Shown here: piece by piece, positions 10,969 to 23,281 of the stretch
How positions within the stretch are numbered: the stretch's first letter is position 1
Layout: each line of letters opens with the position of its first letter
Assembly: GCF_030272615.1 (NCBI RefSeq)
Contig: NC_081409.1
Span: 470,264,573-470,328,572, forward strand
Length of the DNA stretch: 64,000 bases
Direction of reading: 5' to 3'
Source of the DNA: Cryptomeria japonica
Lineage: Eukaryota > Streptophyta > Pinopsida > Cupressales > Cupressaceae
Notes under the pieces: generated by a model
Databases searched by the model: none
What the model was told of the DNA's origin: nothing
The model's input: the letters and a program-made list of their open reading frames with translations, nothing else
Translations under genes and position numbers: made by a program

Positions 10969-11760
10969 GTGGAGAGACCTACCAACATGAATGTTGTCAG
11001 TTCTTCATGGGCTAATGAGGAAAGATCTGCAACCCCCACAACACAACCACGCCTGCCAGGTGTGTTGGCAAATGACTCTGCACCACCCAGGTACCAAGTA
11101 GAGGATAAGCCTAAACCAAATCCATTCTATTTGACCCTCATTGTAGGAGACAAGTTGTTGCATAATTCTATGATGGACTCCAACACTAGCACCACTGTCA
11201 TGCCAAAGTAGATTGCCGAGGTTTTGAACATCAAATACGAACCTCTAAGTAGGGGCATTATGAAACTAGATGGAAACAAAGTTTAGATCGAGGGTCTTAT
11301 TAAAATTCTTTCACTGACACTATTCACATGTCCTACCATCACCATATCCTAGGAAGTTGTAATTACTGATATTCCCCCTATTTTCGGCCTCTGCCTCTCC
11401 CGTGATTTCATTGCTAAGATAGGAGGTTACAGATCCCTAGATTGGTCCCATCTCATCCTCAAGACCCAACATGGTGCTAAACTCAAAATTCTTTCAGAGT
11501 CCCTACCTACCAAGCATGTAGTTGATCAAGCTATGATCAACTTTGAGCCCACCCATACCTCCATCTTTAATGAGGAGAGGCGAAATGTAGAGCTTCTAGA
11601 GGATGAAGAGGTGATAGGCAATATTATACCAAAAAAAGAAGTTTTCCTTAACAAGTTCATAAATTCTAATCCATATTCCAATTACCATGCTACGGGTCTC
11701 GGTACCTATTGTATTTTTGATGAGGATTAGATTATTCCAAAATTGACTAAAGAGCCACTA
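10969..11760 (+). pseudogene. pol: Aspartic protease of element C
   Basis: NPFYLTLIVGDKLLHNSMMD precedes the active-site segment DSNTSTTVMPK at about 11175-11208, where Asn replaces the Gly of DSG. A stop follows directly. Downstream ITDIPPIFGLCLSRDFIAKI corresponds to the DIPPHYGMLLSRKW block of element B, a hallmark of this protease group. The altered active site and stops make it inactive. The comparison with B (23282-23866) is the strongest support. Confidence 0.75.
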
Positions 11761-11787
11761 ACTAAGGAGGAGTTCTCTTCCATGCTC

Positions 11788-12150
11788 TGGACCTTGCACT
11801 TTGATGATGCCAGATGAAAAGTAGGTTCAGGCGCTAGAGTTTTCCTTACATCTCCTTCTGATGAACAAGTCCTAAGGTCTTTTTGCCAGCAGTTTGCTTT
11901 CTCAAATAATGAAGTGGAGTATGAGGGACTAATTCAAGGCCTAAGCTTAGCAGATTGGATGGGGATTAAATAGTTGAAAGTCTTAGGGGATTATAAACTA
12001 ATAGTGCACCAAGTTCAAGGGATCTCAAGTGCCAAACACATCTGCATGAGGTAATATTGCCATAGGACATGGGATTTAATCAAAAAATTTGATGCTTTCA
12101 ACATCCAGAGGATTCCTCAAAAGGAAAATGCAACCACTAATTGGATTGCC
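11788..12150 (+). pseudogene. Extra (archaeal-type) RNase H of element C, located upstream of RT
   Basis: Reads WTLHFDDA, then GSGARVFLTSPSDEQ, NNEVEYEGLIQGLSLA, LKVLGDYKLIVHQVQG and, further on, IQRIPQKENATTNWIAT. This is the RVT_3/archaeal-type RNase H pattern with three of four catalytic acids readable (D, E, D); the last Asp is Asn. It lies between protease and RT, as in B, not between RNase H and integrase as in D. Several stops. Confidence 0.75.
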
Positions 12151-12439
12151 ACTATTGGGTCACAATTCAAAACCCTCAAGCGGTCTGCGTGGTCGTTCAA
12201 GAAACTATTCTAGACAATGATACCCATTGGCAAGTATTTGAAAGTGATGAACAAATTTCTTTGTTCATCCAAAACTCTAGAGAGTTTGCTGATCAAATGT
12301 AGCCTAAATTAGAGGCTTACATAGATCAAATCATTCAACGAAAAAATGCAATAAACTCCCAAATGGACTAATCACCCTAGAAAATTAATTTGATCATGAT
12401 GATGCTAAAAATGACAAGCAAAAATTCATAGCTGATAAG

Positions 12440-13240
12440 GGTGACTACACTGAAATGTTAGTGGGAAATGGGAGAATGCTAAAGATTGGAAACGGGGTTT
12501 CCCCGAAAGATAAAGAAAGGTTGACTCGCTATTGTGATAAATACCTTGGCGTAATTGCATGGTCATATGAATATTTGAAAGGTTATAACCCTAGCATCAT
12601 CCAGCATACCATTGAGCTTGCCGATGGTTCCAAGCTAATCCGAATCCAAAAAAAGCAAAGGCCTATTAATCCAAAGATTGAGACTCTCATGGCACAAGAA
12701 TTGAAGAAGTTAATAGAGTCCAAGAGTGTTCATCCCATCAAGCATAGTACATGGGTATCAAATTTGGTACTAGTCAAGATGAAGAATGGGGATATCTGAC
12801 TCTGTGTGGATTTTTTGTGACTTAAATCAAGCTTCTCTAAAAGATAACTACCCTTTTCCACCAATGGAATAGTTGTTAAGCACTGTGGTTGGGTCTAAAT
12901 TTTTTTCAATGTTGGATGGATTCTCGGGCTATAACCAAGTGCTAGTCAAGCTAGAAGACCAACATAAGGCCAAGTTCACCACCAAATAGGGAACATTTGC
13001 TCACCAAAAAATACCCCTTGGATTGTCAAACATGGGTGCAACCTTTCAGAGGGCCATGTATTTGGATTTTAAAGAGCTGATTAACAAAATTATCTTGATC
13101 ATCTTGAGTTACTCTTCCAAAAGTGCCTGGAATTTGGTATTTCCTTGAACCCAAATAAATGCATCTTTGGAGTCCCCTAAGGGAAATTGTTGGGGCATGT
13201 AGTGTCTAAATAAGGAGTCTTCATTGATCCAGATCATGTG
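12440..13240 (+). pseudogene. pol: Reverse transcriptase of element C
   Basis: 12455-12799 gives the amino-terminal part: GVIAWSYEYLKGYNPSIIQH, QELKKLIESKSVHPI, STWVSNLVLVKMKNGDI. After a frameshift near 12800 come LMLDGFSGYNQVLVKL-like and MGATFQRAM-like segments (about 12900-13070). The YxDD region (near 13100) is destroyed by stops or deletion. NPNKCIFGV and LLGHVVSK-like motifs end the domain. Heavily decayed but clearly RT. Confidence 0.82.
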
Positions 13241-13717
13241 AAAGAAATAAAGGAGCTTCCTCTTCCTATTAACAAGAAGGGCATTCAGTCATTCCTGGGA
13301 AAGGTTAACTTTGTTAGCCATTTCATCTCTGACTTCATTGAAATAGTAAGGCCTATCATGCTTATGCTAAAAAAGGACACACATTTTAAATGGACCCCTA
13401 AATCAAAGGAGGCATTTGAGAAAATCAAAGACACCATTTCATCAGCCCTAGTCCTTCAAAATCCCTACATGTCTAGGGATTTCATAATGTATGTATTCTC
13501 CAGTAATTACATCATTGTCGTGGTTTTAACCCAAAAGGATGTATATCAAAAGGGTGAGAACCTGATAGCTTTCCATTCCAAGACACTAAAAGAATATGAG
13601 GCTAAGTACAACTTTGTTGAGAAGCAAGCCCTGGCCATTGTCAAAGGCCTTAAAAAATTGTGGCATTCCATTGCCTGTAATAAAACTACTGTATATGTCA
13701 CTCATCCTTCAGTCTGA
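13238..13717 (+). pseudogene. pol: Native RNase H of element C
   Basis: Open for 159 codons: SFLGKVNFVSHFI (RT connection), HFKWTPKSKEAFEKI, then MYVFSSNYIIVVVLTQKD, LIAFHSKTLKEYEAKYN and KQALAIVKGLKKLWH. The strand that carries the first catalytic Asp in active Ty3 enzymes reads YVFSSN, so this active site is gone. The long intact frame is notable given the decay around it. Confidence 0.85.
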
Positions 13718-14001
13718 GAGTATATAATGGAAGGTGACAATACAGAAAAAAGAGCCAACTGGATTACCAAAATTTTAGAGTATGACATTGATGCCAGACC
13801 TACTAAGGTAATCTGTGGAAAGGGACTCTGTGAATACATAGCCCAGGAGTCAAGCCCTTAAGAAGCTGAGGCTACTATGAAGGAAGTCATGATGGGCACC
13901 TCCAAGATGACAAAAGCATGTTGGGTTGCAGATGAAAAATATTTCATGATGATTGGGATCTTCCCAGTGCACATTCCCCTAAAAGGAGAAGATTCTACAA
14001 G

Positions 14002-14945
14002 ATGCAAAATAGTGGATACTGCTTGGTTGAAGGGGTTCTTTTCAAAATAATTTTTGATGGGATTCTACTCCACTATGTAGAAAAATATCAAGCCCATAAG
14101 ATCTTGCACATATTCTATCATGGACTATCGGGGGGCCACTATTCAGCGCAAACCACTATCATTAGGATTACCCATGTTGGGTATTTTTGGCCCTCGATTT
14201 TTAAAGATGCACATGCTCTGGTAAGGAAATATAAGGAATGCCAATATTATAGTGGTAGATGCAAGCATGCACCAATGTCGCTTAGACCAATAATGGTTGA
14301 AGAGCCCTTCACTCAGTGGGTTCTGGATTTCATAAGGTTCCATTGGACACAAGTGGATCCTCACTGCTACTGATTACTTCACCAGATTGTTCGAAGTTGT
14401 ACCCGTAAAAAATACAACGAAAACAGAAACCCTAGCATTTCTGGAGGAGCTAGTATGCCAGTATGGCCCGCTAAAGACCATAATATCAAATAATGCACAA
14501 GCATTCATAGGTTTCTGAGTTACTCAATTTTCTCTTAGCCAAGGTATCCACCTAAAAACATCCTCAAACTATTATCCATAGGGAAATGGCCTAGCTGAGT
14601 CCACTAACAAGAACCTGATAAGACTCATCAAAATGATCAGGTCTGAATACAAAAGGGAGTGGCATCATCACCTGAGAAGTGCATTATGGGTAGACTAGAT
14701 CACACCAAAGAAAGTTCTCAAGAACTCTCCATATAAGTTGGTTTATGACAAAGATGCCTTATTCCCCATATCAATAGAGATCCCCGCCTTGCAGCTCTTG
14801 AAGTCCATTCAGGTGGTTGAAACTGAGCCCATGGAAGTAAGGTTGGTGGAACTTATTGAATTAGAAAAGGCAAGGGAAGAAAAATTTGAATCACTTCAAA
14901 ACCCCCAACAAAATGTCAAGAGTTGGTTTGACAATAAGAAGAGTT
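14002..14945 (+). pseudogene. pol: Integrase of element C, part 1 (interrupted by element B)
   Basis: The zinc-binding part has HIFYHGLSGGHY (two His) and KECQYY, where the second Cys is Tyr. The core shows WVLDFI, then, after a frameshift near 14330, ATDYFTRLFEVVPV with the first Asp, ISNNAQAF where the second catalytic Asp is Asn, and GNGLAESTNKNLI with Glu. The frame from 14738 runs through the C-terminal domain until NKKS at 14945, where B begins. The remaining domain is at 31257-31465. Confidence 0.85.
14941..14945. repeat. Left target-site duplication of element B (GAGTT)
   Basis: Identical to GAGTT at 31252-31256. Removing B plus one copy restores an uninterrupted integrase frame in C, an independent confirmation of the boundary. 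Confidence 0.93.
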
Positions 14946-16170
14946 TGTTGGTGCCCAAAAATGGGTTTACACTGACACAAGGCAGAGACCAAGTTGTTTT
15001 CTTCTAAAATATCTATGGAAAGCCACTTCAAACTATTAATATTCTTCAGACTTGGACCAATAATAACAAGGATACAAGATCCTTCTACACTTTAGGCTCT
15101 GCAAAACTAGGGAGGGTGATCCCCATGCCAATTTCTGATTTCTATGCCAAACTCACAAATTACACATGAAACAAAGAAGATAATCTCATATAAAGACTCA
15201 ACAGAAAGGGAGAATGCTTAGGAATTGCAAATTCCTCAGTGATCCTCAACCAGTTTAGAGCATGAGATGATTAAAACACATGATAAAATTCATGTAAATG
15301 AAAATATTCTGATATTCAATAGGTTATAGCAAATCAGTGGTGATTCCGAACAGAAAATCAACACCAAGGAATTCACTAAGCTATGATCAATTTCTTATTC
15401 CATTGGGTACATGAATTCATATTGCATAAAGTGCATTCTGATAGAATTTATCTAATAACATATAAACCTAAGACAATATTTCCTTGCAATACATCATATT
15501 CGCAACCCCAACCCAAAAATACTTATCAAAATCCCTCCAAATATCCCTACCACTCTGCAATTTTATTCAAGCATTTAATTATCCCCTTAGACCAAAGCAT
15601 TAACAAAAATGTATACACCACAACAGTGCAATGAATGATAAAATCCTTGATAATATGCATTCAAAACATGATAGAATAGTAAAATGGAGAGAAATGGGTT
15701 TGAATTATATTTCTATTGAATAACTCGATTGTCTTTGTAAGAATACAATTCATACATAACTCCTTCAATAACCTAAAAAATTATAGACATAAGACCCTTT
15801 CTATTTTCTCTATAAAAGAACCTTTTACAATTTTTTGCTTCACCTAGACTTTTCTATTTGGAAACAGAAATTCAGAACACTCAAGGGACCAAAAATCCGA
15901 ACCTTGTCTCATAGCCCTGAATTCCCTTTTATAAAAAACAAGGGAGCAAACAAGTCTCAGGATAGAGGAGACACCTATCATCTTAGAATGATTACACACA
16001 ATTGTATTCTGTTACACAAACATCCATCCCTAATTTTGCTTATGCAGGATCAAAGAATGCAGTCGCCTTCTTTAAAACTCATGATGAATATTACCGCCAT
16101 TTCTGTTATACAGGTTCAAAAATATCTGCCACTAGAAGACAAAAATAGTTATGCAAACTGTTTACAACCT

Positions 16171-18100
16171 TTATTCATCATTCAAATACATACTACTACA
16201 TGCACTATAGTCTTCATCGTATGGCCAATTAAAACTAATGACTTCATCATCTTTTTGCCTGTAAGGGATATATTTAATGGCTACTTGGCTTGCCTCTCTT
16301 TCAAAAGTTTCAAAAAATAATCCTATAGCAATTATTTTATCCTTTCTATCCTCCAACATATCCATATTTAGCCTTCACATATCATTTCTACCTAGGTACT
16401 GATGACTCTTTCTGCCTCTTCCTTCCAAAATTGTAAAGGCTTTACTGCCCCTTATTTATCTTCAATATCTGGCAAAATTGTTTGTTTCAATTCACTAAAA
16501 CTTTCCATCAATTCTCTTACCTTTCATTCTATATTCTACGGTAAAATTTGGGCTTACTGCATTGATTTTACCAACAAATATGTTGGTTGGAGTGCATGGG
16601 GTCTCTCGGCATGATATTTAGAGGCCATGGACATCATTCTGGGCTCATTTCCTCTTTGCAATCATTTTGTAAATAGAGGAATTTCCACCTCTTTATAATC
16701 ATTAAATTTTTGAATAGCATTAAAAAGAAAAGAATATAAGGCATGGACACTATTTAACCTGCTATCAACTTTCTAATTTAAATGAGTTAGCACTGAGCTA
16801 ACTATATCCTTTTTCTACTCAGCTGATTGATCTTCTAATTCTTTTAGCTTATTTTATAATTCAACAATCTTTTCTAAAAGATGAGACTGATTTGGTTCAG
16901 TTGATCTTGTAGCTTGAGGCTCATCGTCATCATCATAGGGGACTAATGACATACCAGGGATACCAACACTTCTATCAAATTAAATTGCTTCTACTCCCTG
17001 GACCATAGGTGATGACCTAGATGTTGATGGATCAAATGGCCCTATAAGTGTAGGAAAGGAAACATTTATTTGTCCCTGCTTAGAGACTTGCACTCTCATT
17101 TGCAAATCCACACACCTTTCTTGAGATGCATTGTAGTCATTAAAAAGCTTATCAAACTTTCTTATCAGTTCCACCTTTCTAAAGCTTCTCTTTTTGCATT
17201 GTCATGTGCCAATTTAGCAACATCAACATTTAACTTTGTAGCCTCTACACTTGATGTGTCAGATGCTCTTTTTATAATAAGGGTTCCCCTCAAGTTGGAG
17301 TTTTAATCACTAATGTTAGGCTTTCTAGGTCCTTCCTCTAGTGCCCAGATTGCCAAGGTTGCATAACCATCCCAAAAATCTGATCCTTTTAGTGCCAACC
17401 TTGCTTCTTCTGAATTGAAAGATTGGCCCTTTGACTTCCTGATTGCATCAAAATCCATTGCATCTGCTATGTCCCATTCTGGTAAGATTAAGGCTCCAGC
17501 CTAACTTATAATCTTCTTACCTTCATTAGTAGTGATTTCCTTAAATTCTTCCCTCATCTCATTCTCTTTGTTCTCTTGATCTGATCTATCTGGCCTTTGG
17601 GCCTTCTTCTCAATAATTCTTCTTTTGTACTCCTCAATATTCATCTTCCATACTAGTTGTAGAAAGGTTGGACTTATCACAAAAGCATCATCATCAAGTA
17701 ACTTATCACATGCCTCCTTTCTTGCATCTTTAAAAGATTTACCCTGGATATCCAAAGGAGTGAGATCCAACTCCAAATTAGGAGGCAAAGGATGAACACC
17801 AAACTGCATTTCTCCACTTGTTGCTATGAACATATCTTCCTCCATTTGTTCTTCATCCTACCTTATAGGTGAAAATGATACAGGCGATGGCGAAGGACTT
17901 ATGTCTGAGTCTTCAAGATCAATGATCCTGATTCATTGAAAAGGCTTGGTTTGTGTTTTAGGGTAAGGCTCTATACTCATCATCTTTTTAGCCTTTCTCC
18001 TTATTAACCTTCAACTATCATTTCTACTATCCTCTTCATCACTTGTTTCTTTTCTTTCTCTTTTGCGAGAAGATTTTTGAATAGGCCTCTTTCCTACCAT
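16171..18100 (-). pseudogene. LTR-encoded reading frame of element B, left copy (about 640 codons)
   Basis: Unknown function. ATG at 18098-18100 opens MVGKRPIQKSS followed by basic and acidic runs (KRERKE, DEEDS), a Ser/Pro stretch (DISPSPSPVSFSP), an Ala/Lys helical block (17501-17845: DARKEACDKLLDDDAF, QLVWKMNIEEYKRRI), an LPEWDIADAM segment, a predicted coiled coil (ELIRKFDKLFNDYNASQERC), a Glu/Lys-rich linker and a final domain ending SFNWPYDEDYSA. Frame is held from 18100 to about 17180 with only stops, then shifts by single bases. Sense orientation relative to B. It could be a relocated Ogre-type ORF1. I see no enzyme motif. The same frame exists in the other LTR. Confidence 0.6.
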
Positions 18101-18839
18101 GTCACCTGTTGTCTATCATTGGTTGAGGGCTTCAATTGATCCAAGAATTCATCATATATATTTCTTTTCATATAATCCATTTGTCCTAAATGTTTTCATG
18201 AGGGAGCCATCTTTTGAAACTAGGGTTTTACACTATAACTTCAAATTGAGTAAGAAAAGACTAGGGCTAACACAAGATTTAAATTACAACAATAATTTAA
18301 ACAAATTTCACTATTCTTTGTCTAGCTCCTAACCGTAGAACAAATTGAAATTGTTTTCTTACAACTTCATGCACAATTTATAACATCAACTCGTCTCACA
18401 AACAGATGAAGGAACTCAGATAAACTTACGGTTTGGATTTTCACTAGAGAGATGGCAATTCTATGTTTTAAAGAGACATTTCAACCTTCTTCAGTAGTAG
18501 GAAAATCTTCTGGATTGCTATGAAATCTTTTACGAATGAAAAACAACTTTTAGAAGTCTTTAATTACTTCTTGGAAAAGAACGTGAATGTCTCATCCACC
18601 ATTACTACTCACACAAGCAAAACAATGGTTCTTAACTTGTGTTTGAAAAAGTTTAAAACCTGATCGTCGATGATCCTCCAAGTTGGGAAATCTTACCGAC
18701 CAATCCATTCAATCTGACAGTTACTATTGAATGTGGCAAGCAGGTCTGCCCTTGGCATGACATGGTACATCTAACTCATCACCTTGCTTCTCCACCCTTA
18801 GTGACCCCACCATCGGCTTTTTGTGCCTTGCATTGGACA

Positions 18840-19240
18840 CGTCGCATCATCTCGTGATGTTGTGGTCCATAATTTCCTTGCATCTTTTGATTGCGGGACC
18901 ATGGCAACTGTCAGATTAGTTCTCTATTTACCTCTTAATTGAATTGGTTACTTGACAAAGGCCTCTAACTCTCGATCACTTCTCAGACTATAATTAAAAA
19001 ATTACCACTTGATATAAGCATGTGCAAAAATATTCATTTTTAGTTACTCGGGTTTTAACCACTAGGAACTGGTAACATCAAGCATTTTGAAATGTCAAGC
19101 CGCGTGATCACACTTTTCCACCAAACATATGTGGCATCATCTTGTGATCTTGCGGTCTTTATCATCCTTGCACTTTTGACCACGAGGAAGCACAAACCGT
19201 CAGATCTGTTCTGTCTTTAACAACCGACTGAAATATTTAG
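18840..19240. repeat. Duplicated module in the LTR of element B (left copy)
   Basis: Two imperfect copies about 285 bp apart, starting near 18845 and 19132. Each has GCATCATC, a TCGTGATG-type core, a GGTC...CCTTGCA...TTTTGA run and TCAGATCTGTTCT-like ends. The right LTR shows the same pair (about 30513 and 30800), where the first core is a perfect 12-bp palindrome. Position near the coding-strand start of the LTR suggests promoter/enhancer duplication; that is inference. Confidence 0.5.
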
Positions 19241-19760
19241 GGATTTTGGACTTAAGAAAATATATGCATGGGCACAAATATTAAAAGGAGACCGACTATA
19301 GGAAAAAAATTATGTGACTTAGGAAAATCATTCCATAACCTAGTCTAACACGACTTAATGCCTAGGGAATAAAATGGCCCCGCCAGTGAAATACAACCCT
19401 TGGCCTTAAATGAGAAAAAGGTAAAGAGAAAATATAAAAAGGCCCAAATATTTTCCTTTATACCAAGACTTAATCAAGAAAGTCACAACCCCTAAAGCCC
19501 TAAACCCTGAAAACTTGACAGAGGGTATTAAAAAACCAGAATGACCAAAATTTTGCAAGACATAATTTTAGGTCCTATTAGTGGCTCTAGTTGGGGATGT
19601 CCATTTCACAAGAATGAGATGAGAAACCATAATTATTTGGTGAAGCAAACCAATTGTAGAGAAGACCAAAAAGAAATTACCTAGATAGGGTAACTTCAAC
19701 AGAAAAGGAAACTACGCTACCAAAGAAAACCTAAGTAATTCTCATGGAAAATAACTACTT

Positions 19761-21127
19761 TTAAGAAAAGTAGAGCTTCAAGAATTGTCCATGAACAAGC
19801 AATTCAAGCGTATCACCATGTATATCCTAGAGAATATATGAATCTTCTCCCCATTTTCTTTGAATCAGATATGGGCCCAGCCAAATGGCATCAAACTTTC
19901 CATGTTTTCCCTTGTCCTATATTCTGGCATTCCACATCAGAACCAAATCATCAACTTGAAAAATCCTTGCAGATGCTCTTTTGTCATAGAGGTTTTTAAC
20001 CTGCATCTGTAACTTTGTATTTCTAGTACTGGCTTCTCTTCTAGCTTCATCTAGTTCTGTTAAAGAATCAATCCTCAACTGCATATCATCATCTATATCA
20101 TTGTCATATTTGGACAAAATTATACATCTCCATAAGGTTGTTTTGGGGTAACCTTGCATGCACACCATACACCAAATCAAAAGGTGAACATCCAATTGCT
20201 TTCTTGATTGTTACCCTATCTGCCCAAACTACTAATCTCAGCTTTGATTCCCAAGCTTTCTTATTCTTTTCTAGGATTCTTTTAATGATCTTCATCAAAA
20301 AAATTTTGCTTGATTCAGCTTGCCCATTTCCTTGTGGGTGGTAAGGTGATGAATAGGAGATATGGATACCATATTTGTTGCAGAAGTTTTCATATTCTTC
20401 TGACCTAAAACTCATGGCATTATCAGAGACTATCCTCTTTGGACATCCAGATCTAGTCAATCTATTATCTATGAGGAAATCAATTACCACCTTACTTGTT
20501 GCTTTTCTAGTGGGTATAGCTTCAACCCACTTAGTGAAATAGTCAGTGGCCACTAAAATCCAAGAATGACCACTACTAGATGTGCATGATATCTCTCCAA
20601 TAAAATTTATACCCCATTGTTGGAATGGAGCTTGCACATTCACAGGTTTTAACGACACATTTCCTAAAAATTTCAATTTTCTTGAAAAATCTTTGGCATG
20701 GATCATATTTTTTGACTAGTTGATGTGCATCCTTGAAAATTGTTGGCCACCAAAACCCAACCCTTAATACTTTGAGTGCAGTTGTCTTAGCCATATAATT
20801 CCCTCTGCAAACTCCACTATGCAATTTAGACAACTTACAAGCTTGATCCTGGTCAACACACTTTAACATGACACCATCACTATTCCTCCACCAAAGCTTC
20901 CCATTAACAATATCATATTTAATTTCATGTAATTTTAATGTCCTTCTTTTATTATCACTAATGTCTTTTGGATATTTCATCCTCTGCAAATAATATATGA
21001 TATCATCATACCATTTGCATCCATCCATATCACAGATACAAGATATGTGCTCTTCTTCCATAATATTTATTTGATTGGAATCCAAATTACTCTGGGCCAT
21101 CAGCTTTGCCAATCCTTGTCCTCTCAC
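19761..21127 (-). pseudogene. pol: Integrase of element B
   Basis: Zinc-binding part (20760-20880): KLHSGVCRGNYMAKTT and VKKYDPCQRF (second H and one C degenerate). Core (20104-20706): WGINFIGE, VATDYFTKWVEAIPTRKATS with Asp, IVSDNAMSF with Asp, YHPQGNGQAESSKIF with Glu, so DD-E is complete. The C-terminal GPY-type domain (about 19761-20000) has LVLMWNARI, then FDAIWLGPYLI, and ends LKLYFS-stop at 19761-19763. Two frameshifts (near 20580 and 20104) and a few stops. Among the Ty3 integrases here this core is the best preserved. Confidence 0.9.
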
Positions 21128-21178
21128 TAAATTAGTGATTTGGATATCAATGTTAAATTCTTGGATCCTATTGATCCA

Positions 21179-21480
21179 TCAGCATCTTCTCCTAGTTACA
21201 GCACTAGGCACATACGCAACCACTGTTGCTCCCATCAGGTAACTCCTAAAATCTTTAACAATCTTCACTAATGCATAAGCTTGCTTTTCATTTAAATCAT
21301 ATTTCAGCTCTGCAACTTGCAAAGATTTACTAAAAAATGCTATACGTTGTTCAAAAACTTTTGAATTCTTTTGCAATAATACAACCACAACAGTATGAAA
21401 AGATGTGAATGAAAAAATCTGCATAGGTTTATCGTAATCAGGTGTTTTTCAGAATAGGTGCATTTTTAATAGCCTTCTTG
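21179..21480 (-). pseudogene. pol: Native RNase H of element B
   Basis: IFSFTSFHTVVVVLLQKNSK, IAFFSKSLQVAELKYDLNEK and QAYALVKIVKDFRSYL. The usual first catalytic Asp position reads IFSFTS, so the active site is lost, as in C, D and H. The domain continues into RT without clear separation. Confidence 0.82.
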
Positions 21481-22531
21481 ATCTCTCGGAATGCCTTGAT
21501 TGGCTCCTCATTTCATTTTATCTTTTCACCTTTCTTCAACATCTTGGATATAGGTCTACTAATTTCAGTGAAGTTAGTGACAAACCTCCTTAGAAAATTA
21601 ATCTACTCAAAGAAAGATTGGATACCTTTCAAAATTCTAGGCTGAGAGACTTTGTCCATTTCTACTACCCTCTCTAATTCAATTCTCATACCATCTTTTG
21701 AAATGATGTGACCCAACAACTTACCTTCAGTTACCCCAAAAGTACACTTTTTTTGGGTTTAAGGATATCCCATATTCAACAGCCCTATCAAAAAAAGTTT
21801 CAAGGTGACCACAGTGATCACTTTCCTTCTTGGAGTAAGTTGTTAAATCATCCTAATATACTACTAAGAACATATTTATTATATCAAAAAAATGTGATAT
21901 CCATGTCTCTTTGAAATGTCACTCCTAGATTTGTTAAACCAAAAGGCATTCTTATATAAACATAGGTTCCTCAAGGTGTACTGAATATTGTTTTGTATTG
22001 TTCTGACTCTTTAACCATTACTTGGTTGTAACCTGAAAATCCATCCATCATAGATAAGAGCTCACACCCTGTTACCCTTTGTAACATTTCTTCCATATTG
22101 GGTGATGGATAGTTGTCTTTTAATGAAGATATATTTAGATTTTTGAAATCAACACATAATCTGATATCTCCATTCTTTTTTCTTATAGGTACCAAGTTAG
22201 ACACCCATGATGAATGTCTGATAGGTCTTATAATCCCAACATCCCTTAGCTTGACTAGCTCCTCTTGCATTTAAGGTGCTAATGTTGGATTAATAGGCAT
22301 CTTCTTTTGTTTAAGGGGTTTGACATTTTATTTCAAAGGAATCAAATGTTGAAATAAATCTTCCCTATAAGCTTTTAGGTCATCATATGACCAAGAAAAA
22401 ACATGCTTATATTTTCCCAACAAATCAATTAGCATTTTCCTAACCTTGGGTGACATTTTCTTCCCAATATATACCTTCCTTGGGGGTCCTTCTATCCCAA
22501 GGTTAACTTCTTTTAAATCTTCAGGGTGCAA
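21481..22531 (-). pseudogene. pol: Reverse transcriptase of element B
   Basis: From the high-coordinate side: KYKHVFSWSYDDLKAYRED, MQEELVKLRDVGIIRPI, SSWVSNLVPIRKKNGDIRLC, VDFKNLNISSLKDNYPSPNM, LSMMDGFSGYNQVMVKESEQ, then IRMPFGLTNLGVTFQRDM. The YxDD segment (about 21840-21880) is broken. GKLLGHIISKDGMRIE and FLRRFVTNFTEISRPI close the domain. Frames 22328-22531 and 21971-22270 are separated by a stop, and a frameshift follows near 21960. Confidence 0.9.
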
Positions 22532-22819
22532 GGTAGTAGTAACAACCTTAGCCTTATCTTAACTGTCAAACACCCTCTCTAAAACAACCAAACCTCTAGG
22601 AATTTTGTTTGTCTTTAATTGAATCACTTCCTTCCCAAAGATTATTTCCTTCTCATCCTTTGTTTGTACATAAGCGCTGAAATCAATCTCTTGATTTTCA
22701 TATTCATCTACACAATGTAGAAACCTTAAAATGTCATCATCATCATTAAAAACCTATCAGTTTTTAATATTGTCAGGGATTAAAGGCCTCATCTAAATCT
22801 CAATCTTTGAGATTCCAAC

Positions 22820-23257
22820 AAAAGTGATGTCCTCTATCCTTAGAGCTATATTTGTCAGGAGATTAGCCATTCTGTTATGGCTCCTTTCTTTCCATTCAAT
22901 ACCAAATACATCAAAATTCTCAATTTGGTCCCATACAACATTTCTATACTACTTCAACCTTTTATTTTTTGATGCATATTTAGATCTGATTTGGGATATG
23001 ACTAACTCAGAATCTCCAACAACCTTGAGATTCTTTATCCCATGTTTTTTAGATATTCTCAACCCAAGAAGCAACACTTCATATTCTTCTACATTATTTG
23101 TACATGCAAAGGCCAGAGTAAAAGAAAATTTAAAAGTTTCTCGATGAGGTGATATGAATAACACACCTGCTCCCAAGCCCTCCTTAGAACTAGCTCCATC
23201 GAAATACATAGTCCACAAATTATCATCTACTGATGATTTTTCTACTTCTTCATCCAA
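22820..23257 (-). pseudogene. Extra (archaeal-type) RNase H of element B, located upstream of RT
   Basis: Begins WTMYFDGASSKEGLGAGVLF (first Asp), NNVEEYEVLLLGLRISKK (Glu), LKVVGDSELVISQIRSKY (second Asp); the tail reads IEWKERSHNRMANLLTNIAL, with Asn where the fourth Asp (ADALA) is expected. It sits between protease and RT. Established for the Tat lineage: a second RNase H of archaeal type was acquired, usually described between native RNase H and integrase. The different position here is shared with element C. Confidence 0.88.
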
Positions 23258-23281
23258 TAATGCATGTTGTTACTTTTTCTT

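Larger units (their letters stand above)
9831..14945 (+). mobile_element. Element C, left part: old Tat-like Ty3 element with an extra RNase H before RT
   Basis: Plus-strand order: gag, protease, extra RNase H, RT, RNase H, integrase up to its C-terminal domain, where element B is inserted. The integrase resumes exactly at 31257 after one copy of the GAGTT target duplication. Many stops and frameshifts show it is the oldest well-preserved layer here. No 5' LTR or primer-binding site was recognised upstream of gag; no matching LTR was seen downstream of 31465 either, so its ends are unknown. Confidence 0.82.
14946..19580 (-). repeat. 3' LTR of element B (4635 bp, full length)
   Basis: Aligns with 27292-31251 from TGTTG at the left edge to GGTCCTATTA at the right edge (plus strand). 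On the coding strand it starts TAATAGG, not TG, and ends CAACA. It keeps a 657-bp segment (about 16397-17053) that the other copy lacks. It contains the long reading frame described separately and a duplicated module near its coding-strand start. Confidence 0.92.
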
